Part shown: piece by piece, positions 52,601-64,000 of the stretch
Position numbering within the stretch: position 1 is the first letter of the stretch
Layout of the letters: every line of letters begins with the position of its first letter
Source: Strongyloides papillosus
Taxonomy: Eukaryota; Nematoda; Chromadorea; Rhabditida; Strongyloididae
Reading direction: 5' to 3'
NCBI GenBank assembly: GCA_005656395.1
Contig: SRSI01000078.1
Coordinates: forward strand, 62,001 to 126,000
Length of the DNA: 64,000 nt
The notes under the pieces: generated by a model
Told to the model about the DNA's origin: nothing
Databases searched by the model: none
What the model saw: the letters and a program-made list of their open reading frames with translations, nothing else
Translations under genes and position numbers: made by a program

Positions 52601-54299
52601 AATATATAGTTAAAAGATTCGAATATAAGATTGGATGTATATATTAGAGGATGAGTTATTAGATGTTTCATCAACGTTTAAATATACAATACAACATGTA
52701 AAAATACATAAAAACAAATCATTTTTAGTATTATTTATTGTGATAATTGATTCATTTTTCAGTTATGGTGTTCAATATGACTATGGCAGTATTATGCATT
52801 ATGATCAACTCATCGCATCATCAAATGGGAAACCTTCGATGACTGCAAAAATAAATCCCTCAGTGAACCAACGATTAATGGGGCAACGTCGCGGGTTAAG
52901 TGAAAGAGATGTTGAAATAATAGAAAAAATGTTCTGTATGCCAGGTATGTTTATTTTAGAATATTCTTCAAGTTTGAAATTATTTTAATAATATTTATAT
53001 TTATAAGTGTTCAAAAGTTGGGAACTCGTTATTATATATATATTCTAGAAGTTTCCTGTCATTATTTTTGTAAAATCATCAATTTTTTTTTACAAAAATT
53101 ATATAATATCTTTCGTCATTAATGTTAAAAGATATATTTTAACAAAAAGTATACGATTTTAATTTTACAATAATAAAAAATTGTATACTTATGTATCATA
53201 TTACGCTTTTCAAAACCCTCTTCATTCTTAATCTTTATAATCCTTCTTTTTAATTTAACCATTATTTTGAATCTTTAAAAGGCACTACTAAATGTGTCAT
53301 TCTTTCTATTTAATCACAGTAGGGTTTTGAAATATTACTTGTCATGCTAATTCTTTTAATAATCTTGACAAACGATTCTTTATTTTGAAGAACATTTGTT
53401 ATAAAAGTTATATACCAAGATAAGATAGTACCTAAGATTATTTTTTATACTTCGTCCTCATATATGTATGTGTGTTTTCATCAATTACAACTCTTCTACA
53501 ATGAAAATATATTTTTTTTTTCTATTTAATGTCATTAACTTTGACTAAGAATTACTTGATGGTTTTTATGCTGAATATATATGTAATATCAATGGCATCG
53601 TCGGTTCTTTAATGATGTGGTCATTGAACTCCTATAAAAAGCCAGCTGACTTTAAAAGGAGGATTAACATTGATATCTTATACTAATACATATATTTATT
53701 TATAATAAAGAGTAAAAGTTAATGAAGAATAAATAGAAAAGAAAAATTTTTAAAATGTGTTTTTTTCTCTATAAATTATAATTTAATTTCTTATTAACAT
53801 AGTTTTATAATTGATAATTAAACATATACGAAAAAAGGGGAAAGAAGAAGGGAGAGGGAGTTGAAAGAGAGACATTGAAAATGTGTGCTGTCTTTTGTGA
53901 ACCTGCTTTTAATTAACTTTGTGATTGTAGAAATTTGAGTATAATGCTTTTAAAAATTAAATTTCTTTTTAATGTCTTTTTGGTATACCGCATTAATTAT
54001 TTATATTTATCACAGTATGACATAAAAATAATGTTCCCTATATTCTTAATTATCATTTGATGTCCATGTTTTTATTAATAATTGAATGTTTTACTATTCT
54101 GACACTACATTAAAAGTTATATTAGGAACAGTATGTTCTCTTTATAATATCAGTAATTATAATTTTAGGTTGTGAAGATAGGAACGTTTATTGTGGTCAT
54201 TGGAGTTTAAAAAATCTTTGCGGTACACCAGGTACACAAACACAAAATAGTTGGATGATGCAAAATTGTCAAAAATCTTGTGGTTTTTGCGGTTTTTAA
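49618..54299 (+). CDS. Astacin metalloprotease with long prodomain and ShK domain
   Basis: Seven exons, 49618-50088, 50133-50282, 50340-50884, 50949-51018, 51826-51983, 52763-52944 and 54169-54299, encode 568 aa. There is a signal peptide (first 16 or so residues) and a long Pro/Gly- then charged-rich propeptide. The furin-like site RKKR (314-317) precedes the catalytic domain. Zinc motif HETLHALGLNHE is at 419-430 and the Met-turn SIMHY at 474-478. The C-terminal ShK-type six-cysteine domain starts at Cys527 and ends CGFCGF. A secreted M12A protease, expected to cut collagen, cuticle or host proteins. The hexapeptide FLEGVP occurs twice, at 178-183 and just after the cleavage site at 321-326. 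The usual prodomain FxGD aspartate switch was not found. The first intron uses a weak donor, GTTTGT. Introns 4-6 are long (0.8-1.2 kb) and hold no other gene. Confidence 0.93.
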
Positions 54300-57200
54300 T
54301 CATTTATATGTATATATTTATGACATATATACTTAATTATCATAAAATTTTTTCTTGACTTATGTAAATTGTTTACATTTATGCATAATATTCTCTTTCT
54401 CTTATCTTGTCTCAATAACCAAACTTTAATATTTTGTCAATTTATAGAGATTAATGCATTTTCATAAATATACTAAATGTAAATTTCATATAAATAATAA
54501 CATTCAACATTTTTTTCGTTATAATGGGAACAATTCTTATGAGATTGATCTCTAATTATTTATCAATGATCAACTACTTTATTAATAACTTTAATATCAA
54601 AATTTTTTCTTTTTTTTAGCTCTCTCCCTCCTTTAATCTTTATCATTTCAAAAATATCCCTCTTCTGATATAAATACTTAAAAATATTTTACGAAGAAAA
54701 TAATATAAGATCTTTGTATTAATGTGATTGAAATTTATGAAACAATGACCATCAACAAAGAGATTTAAAAGAAAAGAAGGCGTTCATCCTTTTATTTCAT
54801 TTAAGATAAAAAACAACAGCTTTCATGAGTTTTACTTATATATATACGTCTATCCATATATATATTTATATATGTATATACATGTGTATATTTTAATCTA
54901 TATATTATGAATCATAACATTTTAAATATCCTCCAAATAAAATATGTATTTATCTAATATATAAACTTTTTTTTTCTTTTAAAATTTTTCAAGATGATTT
55001 TTGAATGGACAAAAAAATTTAATAGCAATCAAACATCATCATTATTATCTTTTCAATTATTTTTCCTTACACTTATCATCAATATTTACAAGATTATCTT
55101 TCAAAACATTAAACTATATATAAACCCACAGTGAAGGCGAAAACTTTAACATCATTTGTAAGTTTTAGCTTTCTTCTACACATTTTTAACGCTATATCCT
55201 TCCACAAAAGAATAGAGTTATATCTTTCTTATATCTCATTTTTTGATAACTTTAAGAAAAGCATATGTAATATTTTTTATCAAAAGTATATTTATGAGTA
55301 TAAAAACATTCAATATATCATTTTATAATTTTAAATTTATGTTAATATTTGATTTTTAAACTATAAAAAAAACTTATTTCAAGGAGTTGAATTTTTGTAA
55401 ACATTCAACAAATTTTAACAAACATAAATCATTATATCATTATTATATGATTATTAATATGTTTTTATTCTATCAAAAGAATGATATATTTGTTAAAAAG
55501 TTCCAATTGGACATTTTCATTTTATGACGTCTATGTTTAATTAAATTATTTAATTTACAAAAATTATTTTTAATATAAAAAAAGTCATATCATTTGAAAG
55601 ATTTTTTTTCACTCAATAACTATATTTAATTACCCGGAACTATTCTATATTTTTAAAGATACATGACAAAATATAAATTTATTTGGTCAAAATATGTTAT
55701 TTAAACGACACAAAGATACACACCTTCTGTTGACAGATGTCTTTTTACTTTACTGCTCACGGTCATTGAAATCATATTTATGTAAGCATATATAATATTA
55801 TGTAACCTAACTATAATTTTTTTTGAACAAAAAAATTCCTTATCAGAAATATATATATACAATTTATTGGTATAAATTTATACTTATACATATATATATA
55901 TTCCAAAGGGATAAAAGTTTATGTTATTGATGTTGTAGACAAACATTTTTACTGCTATATTTATATTTTTGATTATAAATAAAAAAGAATTAAAAAATAA
56001 TTTTTTTAAAATAAATCTAAAAGAAAATGATATATTTTTTAAATTCTTGTTCAAACTTGAAAATGTCACTTTTTTCATTTGATTGAGGTAAGAAATAGAG
56101 TATATATTTATATTTTTAAAAGGAACACAATAGTTTTTTTCTTTGCTTTTACCTCTACCTTTTGACATATTTTTTTTTGCTTTTTTATTATTATTATAGT
56201 AAATAATTGTATACAAATATTGGGTTAATATATCTTAAAAATTATATTTTTCCTTTAAAGTATTAATTCTGTAAGTAAAGTGATTGATAGATATAATACT
56301 ATTACGATGTTAGAAAATAATGTTTCATATTATATACGAATTATATAATATCTCTAAATACTACTACTCTTATCTTTAAAAATTATTCCTTATTTGATTT
56401 TTTTTTTCTAATCTAAGTTTTATTATTTATAGTCTTTGTCATAATAATAATATTATTCCCTATATCTTTTGTATATATATATTTTTGTTAAACCTTTAAC
56501 AACCAACTCCATTTACAGAGATTTATCACCATCAAGTGAAGCAATTTTATTATTACAACAAGAAAAGATAATATAATTTCTAAAAATAAATTTAATGTTC
56601 ATGGGTAAATAAAATCACAATCTGGTTTATTTACTTCCCATTTCCTACCACCCAATTAACTCTAGAAGATTAAATTTAATTTGACAATTTTTGTATGTGT
56701 GGCATCAACAACTTTTATTTATAATCCTTAATTTTAACTTACATCTTTCTCTCTTTACCATACTTTTTGATTAATTTTTTATTTTAACTTCCACATACAA
56801 GCATATATTTATGACTATCATTATAATAATTAAAAATGTACTTTTTTGATTATTTAGTTTACACTATATATTTTTATATATACAATACATAACTTTCAAT
56901 TGTTTATAACACCATAATTTCTTTTTAAAGTATATATAAATATATAGTTTATAAAACAATAAAACATTTTCTTTAAAAACCCGTTCTTCAAAGTATAAAA
57001 TTGACTCAATATCATTATTGAAAAAAGGAAATAAAAAGATTGTACTTGGTCTTTCACTTTTATTATTATATTGGGTAGATACAATTTTAAAAACTCAAAA
57101 TGTAGGAGTATATATATACATAAAATTTACCCAATTACTATTAATAATTATATTTTCTTTTTTATTATTACTATTCTTTTCACATACTATATATCGTATA

Positions 57201-59281
57201 TGAAAACATAATGAGAATACTAAAATTGGTAATGATTTTGATTTATAAAATGAAACAATTAACATTGTTTTCTTTCATTCTTCATTTATCCTTCTTTCTA
57301 TCTCTATCTTAACTTATCTAACTCGTTCACTCTATATTTTACACTTCTCCTCATTTAAATTTTACAAAGATCCACTCAATTTTTAACTATCTTTCATTTT
57401 AACTTTCCTAATAAGTAACTTTTTATTATTCTTTTTCTTATTTTTCTCCCCAATTTATATACACACAACACTATACAGATAAAGATTATAATTTTTTTAA
57501 CATCATTACTTTAAAATAGTTAATTTTTTTATGCCAAATTAACATGTTATTAAAAAGTTGTAACAAAAAGTTGTAAAAACTAATCAAAGAATGATGGAAA
57601 GAAAAATTTTTTTGAAGAGAAATAATAGATAGTGTATAAAGTAGTATACAGGGTGATAGAGTGATATAGAAAAGAAATGAAAAGGAAGAAAAATGATGGT
57701 GACGGTGATGAAATAGTTCTTTTTTTAAATATATGATGATTAACCTAACGATATATAAAAATAGGACATATCCATAAGACACCAACATATGGTATTATTT
57801 TTTGTTTTGTTGGAAGTGTGAAAGATTCTGGGAGGATGTTAATTGAATGATAGATGTATACACACTAAATTAGACTAATTTATATCAAATTTTTTGCCTT
57901 GGATAAGAAGATAAAATTCTAGATTTTTATTAAATGAAGCATCAAGTTAACTGCAAAAAGTTTTCATTTTAGTTTTAGGGTCATTTATATCATTTATTCT
58001 AATTAATTTTAATAACGTTATATAAAAGAAAATGTGTATAGAAAAAAGAAGTTATAAAAAAATTGCAATTTTTTAGTGCACATTTAGGTGTTAAAATGTG
58101 CTGATTTTATAAATTTATATTTACCAATGATTATAGTATAATGGTTTTTTTATTTAAAAAAAAAGAAATTATAAATAGATAAATGTTATTATATAAAATA
58201 AGCAAATATGGGTTTATCTTATATTATAGGTAAGATATTAGTATTTTCTTATGTTTGTATATATAAAAATACACATAAAATGTTGTGGTACCTTCTCAAG
58301 AAAAGAAAGTTAAAAGGTGTAAAAAAGAATTATGGTCAACATATTTAATAATAATATAAAACAAAGGTGTTGTTTATCTTTCTTACTATGCCAGCTAATT
58401 ACAGTTTAAGTGAAAAGTTTGTTTGTTATTTATTATGTTTATTTTTATCTTAATATTGTTAATGGTGCAATGAAGAAGAAAACAATGGTCCACGGTCTAA
58501 TGAAATGATAAAAAAGGTTTTTTGTTACTACAATTAAATCGACCTTGAATTCTCAGTTTATTAAAAAATATATATAATCTGCCACATTAGGTAGAGAAAA
58601 GAAAAAGAAATAAACTTAAGTAACAAGCCTTTGAATTTCTTATATAAATCGACCTTGTGTATCCTTTTTTATTTTTTCTTATACACTTCTATAAGATATT
58701 TTCATCATTGTTTATATTTATTGTTTATATATATATTATATTTATTCATTTTTATTCCTTCCAATAACCTTTTTCACATATAAAAAGGATTAATATTATT
58801 TATTATATATATGTAATTAATAACTATTTTCTTTTAATCTTTCTTGCACTATCTCAAAACATTTTTAGATCAACAAAATGATAAAAGACTTTTAGAGAGT
58901 AAAATAATTATTGAAACACATGTTCTTAATTTTTATATTTATTTCATTTACAAATAATTTTACCGATAACATATCTAGGTTTATTATTTCTATCCATTGA
59001 ATAGGAAATAATAACTATATTGAAGTAAAAATTTATGTATTATGACACCATCACTTATTAGTTTTAATACATAAAGAAACCGCGTCAACGTCCACCTCCA
59101 AAACTCGAGTGAGATATCTAGTTTATGCTTTTTACCTCTTACTTTGTATTCATTTATCTCTTTTTGATTATTATTATTCCTTTCTTTCTCGAGTTTCATC
59201 CAAAAATTAGGTTAGTCATATGTATTTTTGAGGCGTTAAGATTTTAATAAGAGCTTATATTTTGAATATATATCTATATAT

Positions 59282-59395
59282 CTATATATTAAAAGATGCA
59301 GCATGTAGCTTAGTAAAAAGGCCATAACGACTCCCACTTATACTTCTGAAAGGCGGTACACATAGGGACCTCCTACTTGGAGCCATTTTAGTCTT
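59282..59395 (-). other. GC-rich islet with a 34-codon minus-strand ORF
   Basis: About 110 bp of conspicuously higher GC. On the minus strand ATG 59386 opens 34 codons to a TAG at 59282, rich in Arg, Ser and Pro at the start (MAPSRRSLC), with no family recognised. On the plus strand the islet contains a short hairpin (CTCC, five-base loop, GGAG) and ends before a run of seven T, which would suit a Pol III transcript. It could be a coding exon, a small RNA or a conserved element; I cannot decide. Confidence 0.25.
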
Positions 59396-60704
59396 TTTTT
59401 GAAAAATTTTTCATAAATATGCATTCTTTGTACATATGCACATATGAGAATGTGTTAATACTTATATATCTTCATAAGCCATACATTCCCTAAAGCAGGA
59501 TTAGCTTCACTATTCGTTTATTTATATAGTACATTATATGAAGCAAAAATTTAAAATGTTTTAATACTTCAGTTTAAGATAACATTAAAACATATCAATC
59601 TTTTTACGAATAGGTTCATTTATTTATTCATTAATGCTTTACTCGAAACTTTTAAATATATTCTTAATCATGAATTACATAAAGATATGTGTTATTGCAC
59701 CAGTTATTTCTTTTTATGTTGCTATTGGAAGGTTTGTAACTATAACAAAAAAGAGATTTTATAGATAATGTAACATTTAATATCTTGATATATTAAAATT
59801 TAAATTCTGGCTCCTATTTTAATAGATATTTTATATAGATTTTAAAACGTTTAACTTCCTTTTTTTATTTCTTAATTACGGACGATTGTTAATATTAAAT
59901 AATATTTATAAGTATGTATTTTTTTTACAAAAAAATTATATTTACATATAGTTATAGCAAGTTATTTATGAAATTACTCTTTATAAGCAATATATTATTT
60001 TTTATTTCTTGTTCCATTTTCATTTCATACTTTCTCACGCAACTCCAGCTAACAGATGTATTAGCAGATGTTGAAACATGATAATAAGAAAAGCATAACT
60101 TTGTGTTTAGTTTTTTTATAATACCATTCACTTCTTACTTTTTTTCTATCATGATTCCATGATATCGTTTTCCTTCTTTTATGATTTAACTATTTAAAAG
60201 CTAAAATAATGATATAATATATATAAATACTAAGACTTGTTTTGAAAGTTAGTTTTTAAACGTTTTGTTTTCATAACTTGTCATTAAAATATAATAAAAA
60301 AGATAGATATTAAATATTAGGAGTGATTTTGGTAATTTTAAATTCAAAAACAAATGCATGAAACTATTACTGTATCAAGGGAATTTTTTCAAGTTATTAA
60401 ACATTTTAAGTTGAGAAGGGGTAGCAATAAATTTGTGCTTTTTTCTATTGCCATATTAAATTATTGTTTCTTCAGCTTTTTATCTCTCATTTATTTATAC
60501 TAACAAAGAAATATTCTTTTAAAATTCATGTCTTTACAATATTATTATAACGGAGGATAGATAATGTTGTTTAAAACTCACAAATTCTGATAAAAAAAAT
60601 TAGTCATATACGAGGTGAAGGCTTTCCTTTTTATTAAAAATATTTGTTGATACAAATATTAGTAAAAATGAAAAGGAAACTTTTGGCAAAAAAGAAATTG
60701 AATG

Positions 60705-60730
60705 TATATATATATATATATATATATATA
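60705..60730. repeat. (TA)13 microsatellite
   Basis: Uninterrupted TA dinucleotide run of 26 bp. Confidence 0.95.
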
Positions 60731-61979
60731 ATATGAGTAATACTTCATGTTAACAGTATCAATCATGCGTGTCAAAGAGTCTTTTATAAAATTAATTTTT
60801 ATTTTCGATATAATTATTTCAAAAAGGACTTTATAAGTCTGATTTGTGCAATGCCTTACTTATATACTTCTTCCTCTTGTTTCAAGAGTTGTCATTCATA
60901 TGAAGTATTGTCTCCTTCCGACAAGGAAGAATTGAAGGAAAAAAACAATTTGTTAGGTTAAGGATAAAATAAACATGATAGAAATCATTTAATTCTATAG
61001 TTCACTTACGATGATATAGAAAAAAATATTTTTACTAACAATTCTATTACAATTTAAAACCTGAATAAAATATATTGGTTTTTTTGATAAAAAAGAGTTT
61101 ATTTGTGACACTTGTTTAAAAATATAATTTCTGTAAAACATTTTTGAAAATTTGTAATGATGTTGAAGCATAAAGTAAAAATAAATTTATGTAATTATTT
61201 TATAACAAATTTTATTATCAATAAAGAATATTTTGTATGAATAATTTACCATAAATATATATTTTTCTAAATACATGTGTATATATAAGGGAAGTCGATG
61301 TTTAGGAAAAATTAAAAAATATTTTTGAATCTCTGTCCTCATTAAATTTTCTCAACTACGTGAATTATATATATTTATAATATATGAATTTTCATTATCT
61401 CTTATATTTTATTCCTATTTATAAAAATTATTATTGAAAATTTTATAAATAATGATGATGAATGTTGATCTTTATAAATATATAGAAAATTTATGATAAG
61501 GCATTTTAATATTATTAGTTTAAACAATTTGATGGAAAGAAATAAGTGAGTAGTTTATAAAGTCATATCATGAAAGTAAACTTTAAAATCCAAATTGTTT
61601 CCTTAATTCATAATTTATGTTTAAATTTATAAACATACCATAGAAAGTCGGCGCCGCAGTTACCAAAATAAATTGAGACCTCCTCCTCACTTGTGAAATT
61701 TATATATATATTTCTAAACCCTTGCAATTGAACTTAGTATCATTTTTCTATCTTTACCTCTCATATTTCTTTTTTTTTATTTACTGTTAACAAATATATT
61801 TATATATAAGTATAGATACAATACATTTTCATATTTCGATAACAATTCACCGAGACCATTTTTATTTTTAAACTTTAATCATTTTTATTAATTTGATGTT
61901 CCTTCATTTTAGACAGACACACGATTCTTATTTAAAAATTTTTTTTTAATATTTTAATACGACTACAATAATAGAAATT

Positions 61980-64000
61980 ATGATGAATGCAATGGGAAGA
62001 GGTAATGAAAAACCGTTGAAAAACAAAGTAAGTTTTTAAAAGGGTTAATTTTTAAAAAGAAAATATCTAAAAAGAAATAAAAAAAATTATTTTTCCTTTT
62101 TTAATACTTTAGTGTTTAAGTAAAAACAATGTTTATCCCTTATTTTGACAAATAACATTCAATTTTAAGTATCTCTCCATCTTTTAGAAAAAATTTATTT
62201 TGTATTAAAAAATTTTTTAGGAATTTTTTATAACATTTTCTAAAGTTATTTTGGTACAAACGTGGTATAAAAATTGTATTTAAATAAATATTATATGAAC
62301 GTGTAAATTATCTCTTTTTTGATGTAGAAAACAAGTAGTTGTGGAAACACAATATTGATAACAAATAAAACTATCCAATTCAAAGTAAATGTAGAGTTTT
62401 TATATATAATTAATATATAGAGAAAGAAAAGTAATCTGATCTTATTCATTACACATTCAATTTTTATCTATATTTACTTCCTTTTTAGAGATAACAAAAA
62501 TTTTTTACCATTTTAAAAACACTTGTACATTTTTTTTAATAGTTATTTATTTAGACTCACTAACTTAAACACAAAATAAAAAAAATTCAATTCAAATATG
62601 TAATATCTTTTATAAAACTTGCTTATCCATCAGTTTTCAAATTAATAAACTTCAAAATTATAAGTTATTGAAGCAAAAAGTAGTAGTTCCTCCTTAAAAT
62701 ATATTTAATTTTTATATTTATGAATAATTTTAGTAAATATTAATGTATCATAAAAATTTATGTACAATATAATTTTTTTACACGTCAATTGACAGGTAAA
62801 TTTATCAAGAATTTTCTTTTGCAAAGTCACGACATATAGTAGTAGTATTAGTAGTAATAATACAAAAAAGTCATTGAGGCGAAAAGTTAATTATATTTTA
62901 GAATAATGCGCATTATCAAGATTAATCAGGCTATATATGTTGACTAACACAAAAATGTAATTAAACAATTATCTATGCAATAACAAGAAACTGACTGGGG
63001 ATTTGTTTTTAATTGCATGTTTATCTCTTAATCTGGTGAGAAGTTAATTAGCCTAATATATTGACTGTTTCTCTTCATAAAAACTGGAAACAGTTATATT
63101 ACTCCAAAATAATTTCATGCATTATAAATATTTAGGGGGAATTATTTAACAATAGAATTAACAAGTTAAAATTTTTAAAATACATGACATATGGTATAAT
63201 AAATGTATTATATAACCTTCTATGACAATAAAAATAAAGTAATTAGAAGGTAATCACTGTCGTAATCTATTTAATCTTTTTATATACTTAACAATTGGTA
63301 ACGTTCACCTTAATTGAGGTCAAATAGATATATTGTAATTAAAGATTTTTCATTATTTATTACTTTTACCTCTATTTTATAACAAAAGCAATTTTCTTTT
63401 TTTGTTATTTAAATATATAATTGTAATGTTTGAATAATTTTTAATGGCAGTTACATACAATTACATTAACTGATTTAACAAAGTCAACTAACTAAATAGA
63501 ATAAACATTAAAATATAATATATATAAATAAATAATGTTGTTTTTTACACAAAAATTTTCAGAAAAAAAATGTAATAAAAATTTATTATTCTTTCATCAT
63601 TTTATTTTTTTTAAAACCTTTGTTAAAGTGTTTTATTTTTCAGGAAAATGTCATTCATTGTAGAGCTTTAAGAGAAAAGGCAGCTAGAAATGCTAATAAT
63701 AAAAAAGTCGTGCCTGTCGTAAATTGTGGTTCATCTGGCATAAATTGCCAAATAACGGGTCACACAAATGTCAAGTATAAGTCATCCCCACAATCACCAA
63801 TGGCATCAGCCACTGGAATTCTTGCTTCTAAAACTTACGGGCAATCATCTCCAAATTTGAGATACACATCTCAAAAGGATGTCTCAATTTTGGCCGCAAA
63901 AGAGAAAAGCGAGAAGGTAGATAAGGTTACTGAAAATGAACCTTATATTTATTATAAAAAGAAGCAACCTAAGTTTGATAATGAACTTGCCCCTATCTGG
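61980..64000 (+). CDS. Unrecognised protein, 5' part only
   Basis: The first exon 61980-62027 starts with ATG ATG and encodes 16 residues (MMNAMGRGNEKPLKNK), ending at a strong GTAAGT donor. After a 1.6-kb intron, an acceptor TTTTTCAG leads into an exon from 63644 that stays open in phase 0 to the window end (119 codons). The sequence is basic and polar, rich in Ser, Lys, Asn and Gln, with patches such as SSPQSPMASATG and YIYYKKKQP. No signal peptide or membrane segment is visible. It looks like the disordered N-terminus of a larger intracellular protein. I do not recognise the family. A possible cassette exon lies inside the intron (next entry). Confidence 0.75.
62328..62384 (+). CDS. Candidate cassette exon (19 codons)
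   Basis: Preceded by a T-rich acceptor (TTTTTTGATGTAG) and followed by a GTAAATG donor. The 57 bp are open in the frame of the flanking exons and would add 19 residues (begins KTSSCGNTIL) without changing phase. It may be chance. Confidence 0.3.

Larger units (their letters stand above)
54300..61979. other. Gene-poor region, no gene recognised
   Basis: A+T-rich, with TA tracts and short stop-free stretches without coding character. GC-richer islets stand out at 59084-59108, 59282-59395 and 61650-61690. The last lies 0.3 kb upstream of the gene entering at 61980 and may be part of its promoter. Confidence 0.55.

Noticed and set aside
53620..53665. TATAAAAAG followed by a GC-richer stretch inside an astacin intron, as a possible nested promoter
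   Set aside because: No open exon follows on either strand, and TATA-like words are common here.
54300..58990. Several short ORFs rich in Phe, Ile, Tyr and Lys on both strands
   Set aside because: Chance ORFs in A/T-rich sequence, without start context or coding-like codon balance.
59282..59395. tRNA gene
   Set aside because: A short D-arm-like word is present, but there is no B-box (GGTTCGANNCC) and no cloverleaf could be drawn.

Overview
This window is eukaryotic DNA from a nematode, most likely a clade IV worm of the Strongyloides type. Base composition is strongly A+T-rich. Most introns are short (about 45 bp) GT-AG introns with T-rich 3' ends, and codons strongly favour A/T in third position. 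Gene content is nematode-specific: FMRFamide-like peptide genes flp-2, flp-3 and flp-28, T20D4.11-like (DUF19) secreted proteins, an astacin with a ShK domain, and an animal NAD(P)H glutamate synthase. No prokaryotic features, CRISPR arrays, tRNAs or rRNAs were seen. The species is inferred, not proven.

Layout. Positions 1-6877 show no gene. A RhoGAP gene runs on + (6910-10818, seven coding exons plus an alternative short 3' end). It converges with a WDR26/Gid7-family WD40 gene on - (11581 to about 15020). A gene-poor stretch of about 12.9 kb follows (15021-27879). It holds one decayed mariner transposase copy (-), a mariner-type terminal repeat and a strong hairpin. Next comes a five-exon glutamate synthase gene (27880-39623, +, predicted 2190 aa). 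Its 4,975-bp second intron contains three complete neuropeptide genes on the opposite strand: flp-28, flp-3 and flp-2. As I remember it, C. elegans also has flp-2 and flp-3 beside glutamate synthase W07E11.1, so this looks like old conserved microsynteny, here in nested form.

A block of secreted-protein genes follows (40286-54299): two tandem DUF19 paralogues (+), a giant protein of 16 Kazal-like modules (-) and a long-prodomain astacin metalloprotease (+). GATA-type motifs stand close upstream of three of these four genes, which suggests gut expression. A second mariner fossil lies between the Kazal gene and the astacin. Positions 54300-61979 are another gene-poor stretch with a few isolated GC-rich islets. 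The 5' part of an unrecognised gene enters at 61980 and runs off the window.

Gene models were built by hand. Every listed junction uses GT-AG and keeps phase. Two places do not resolve cleanly: the Kazal gene needs a one-base shift in a T-run inside its signal peptide, and the WDR26 5' exon is open and joins in frame but has no in-frame AUG.
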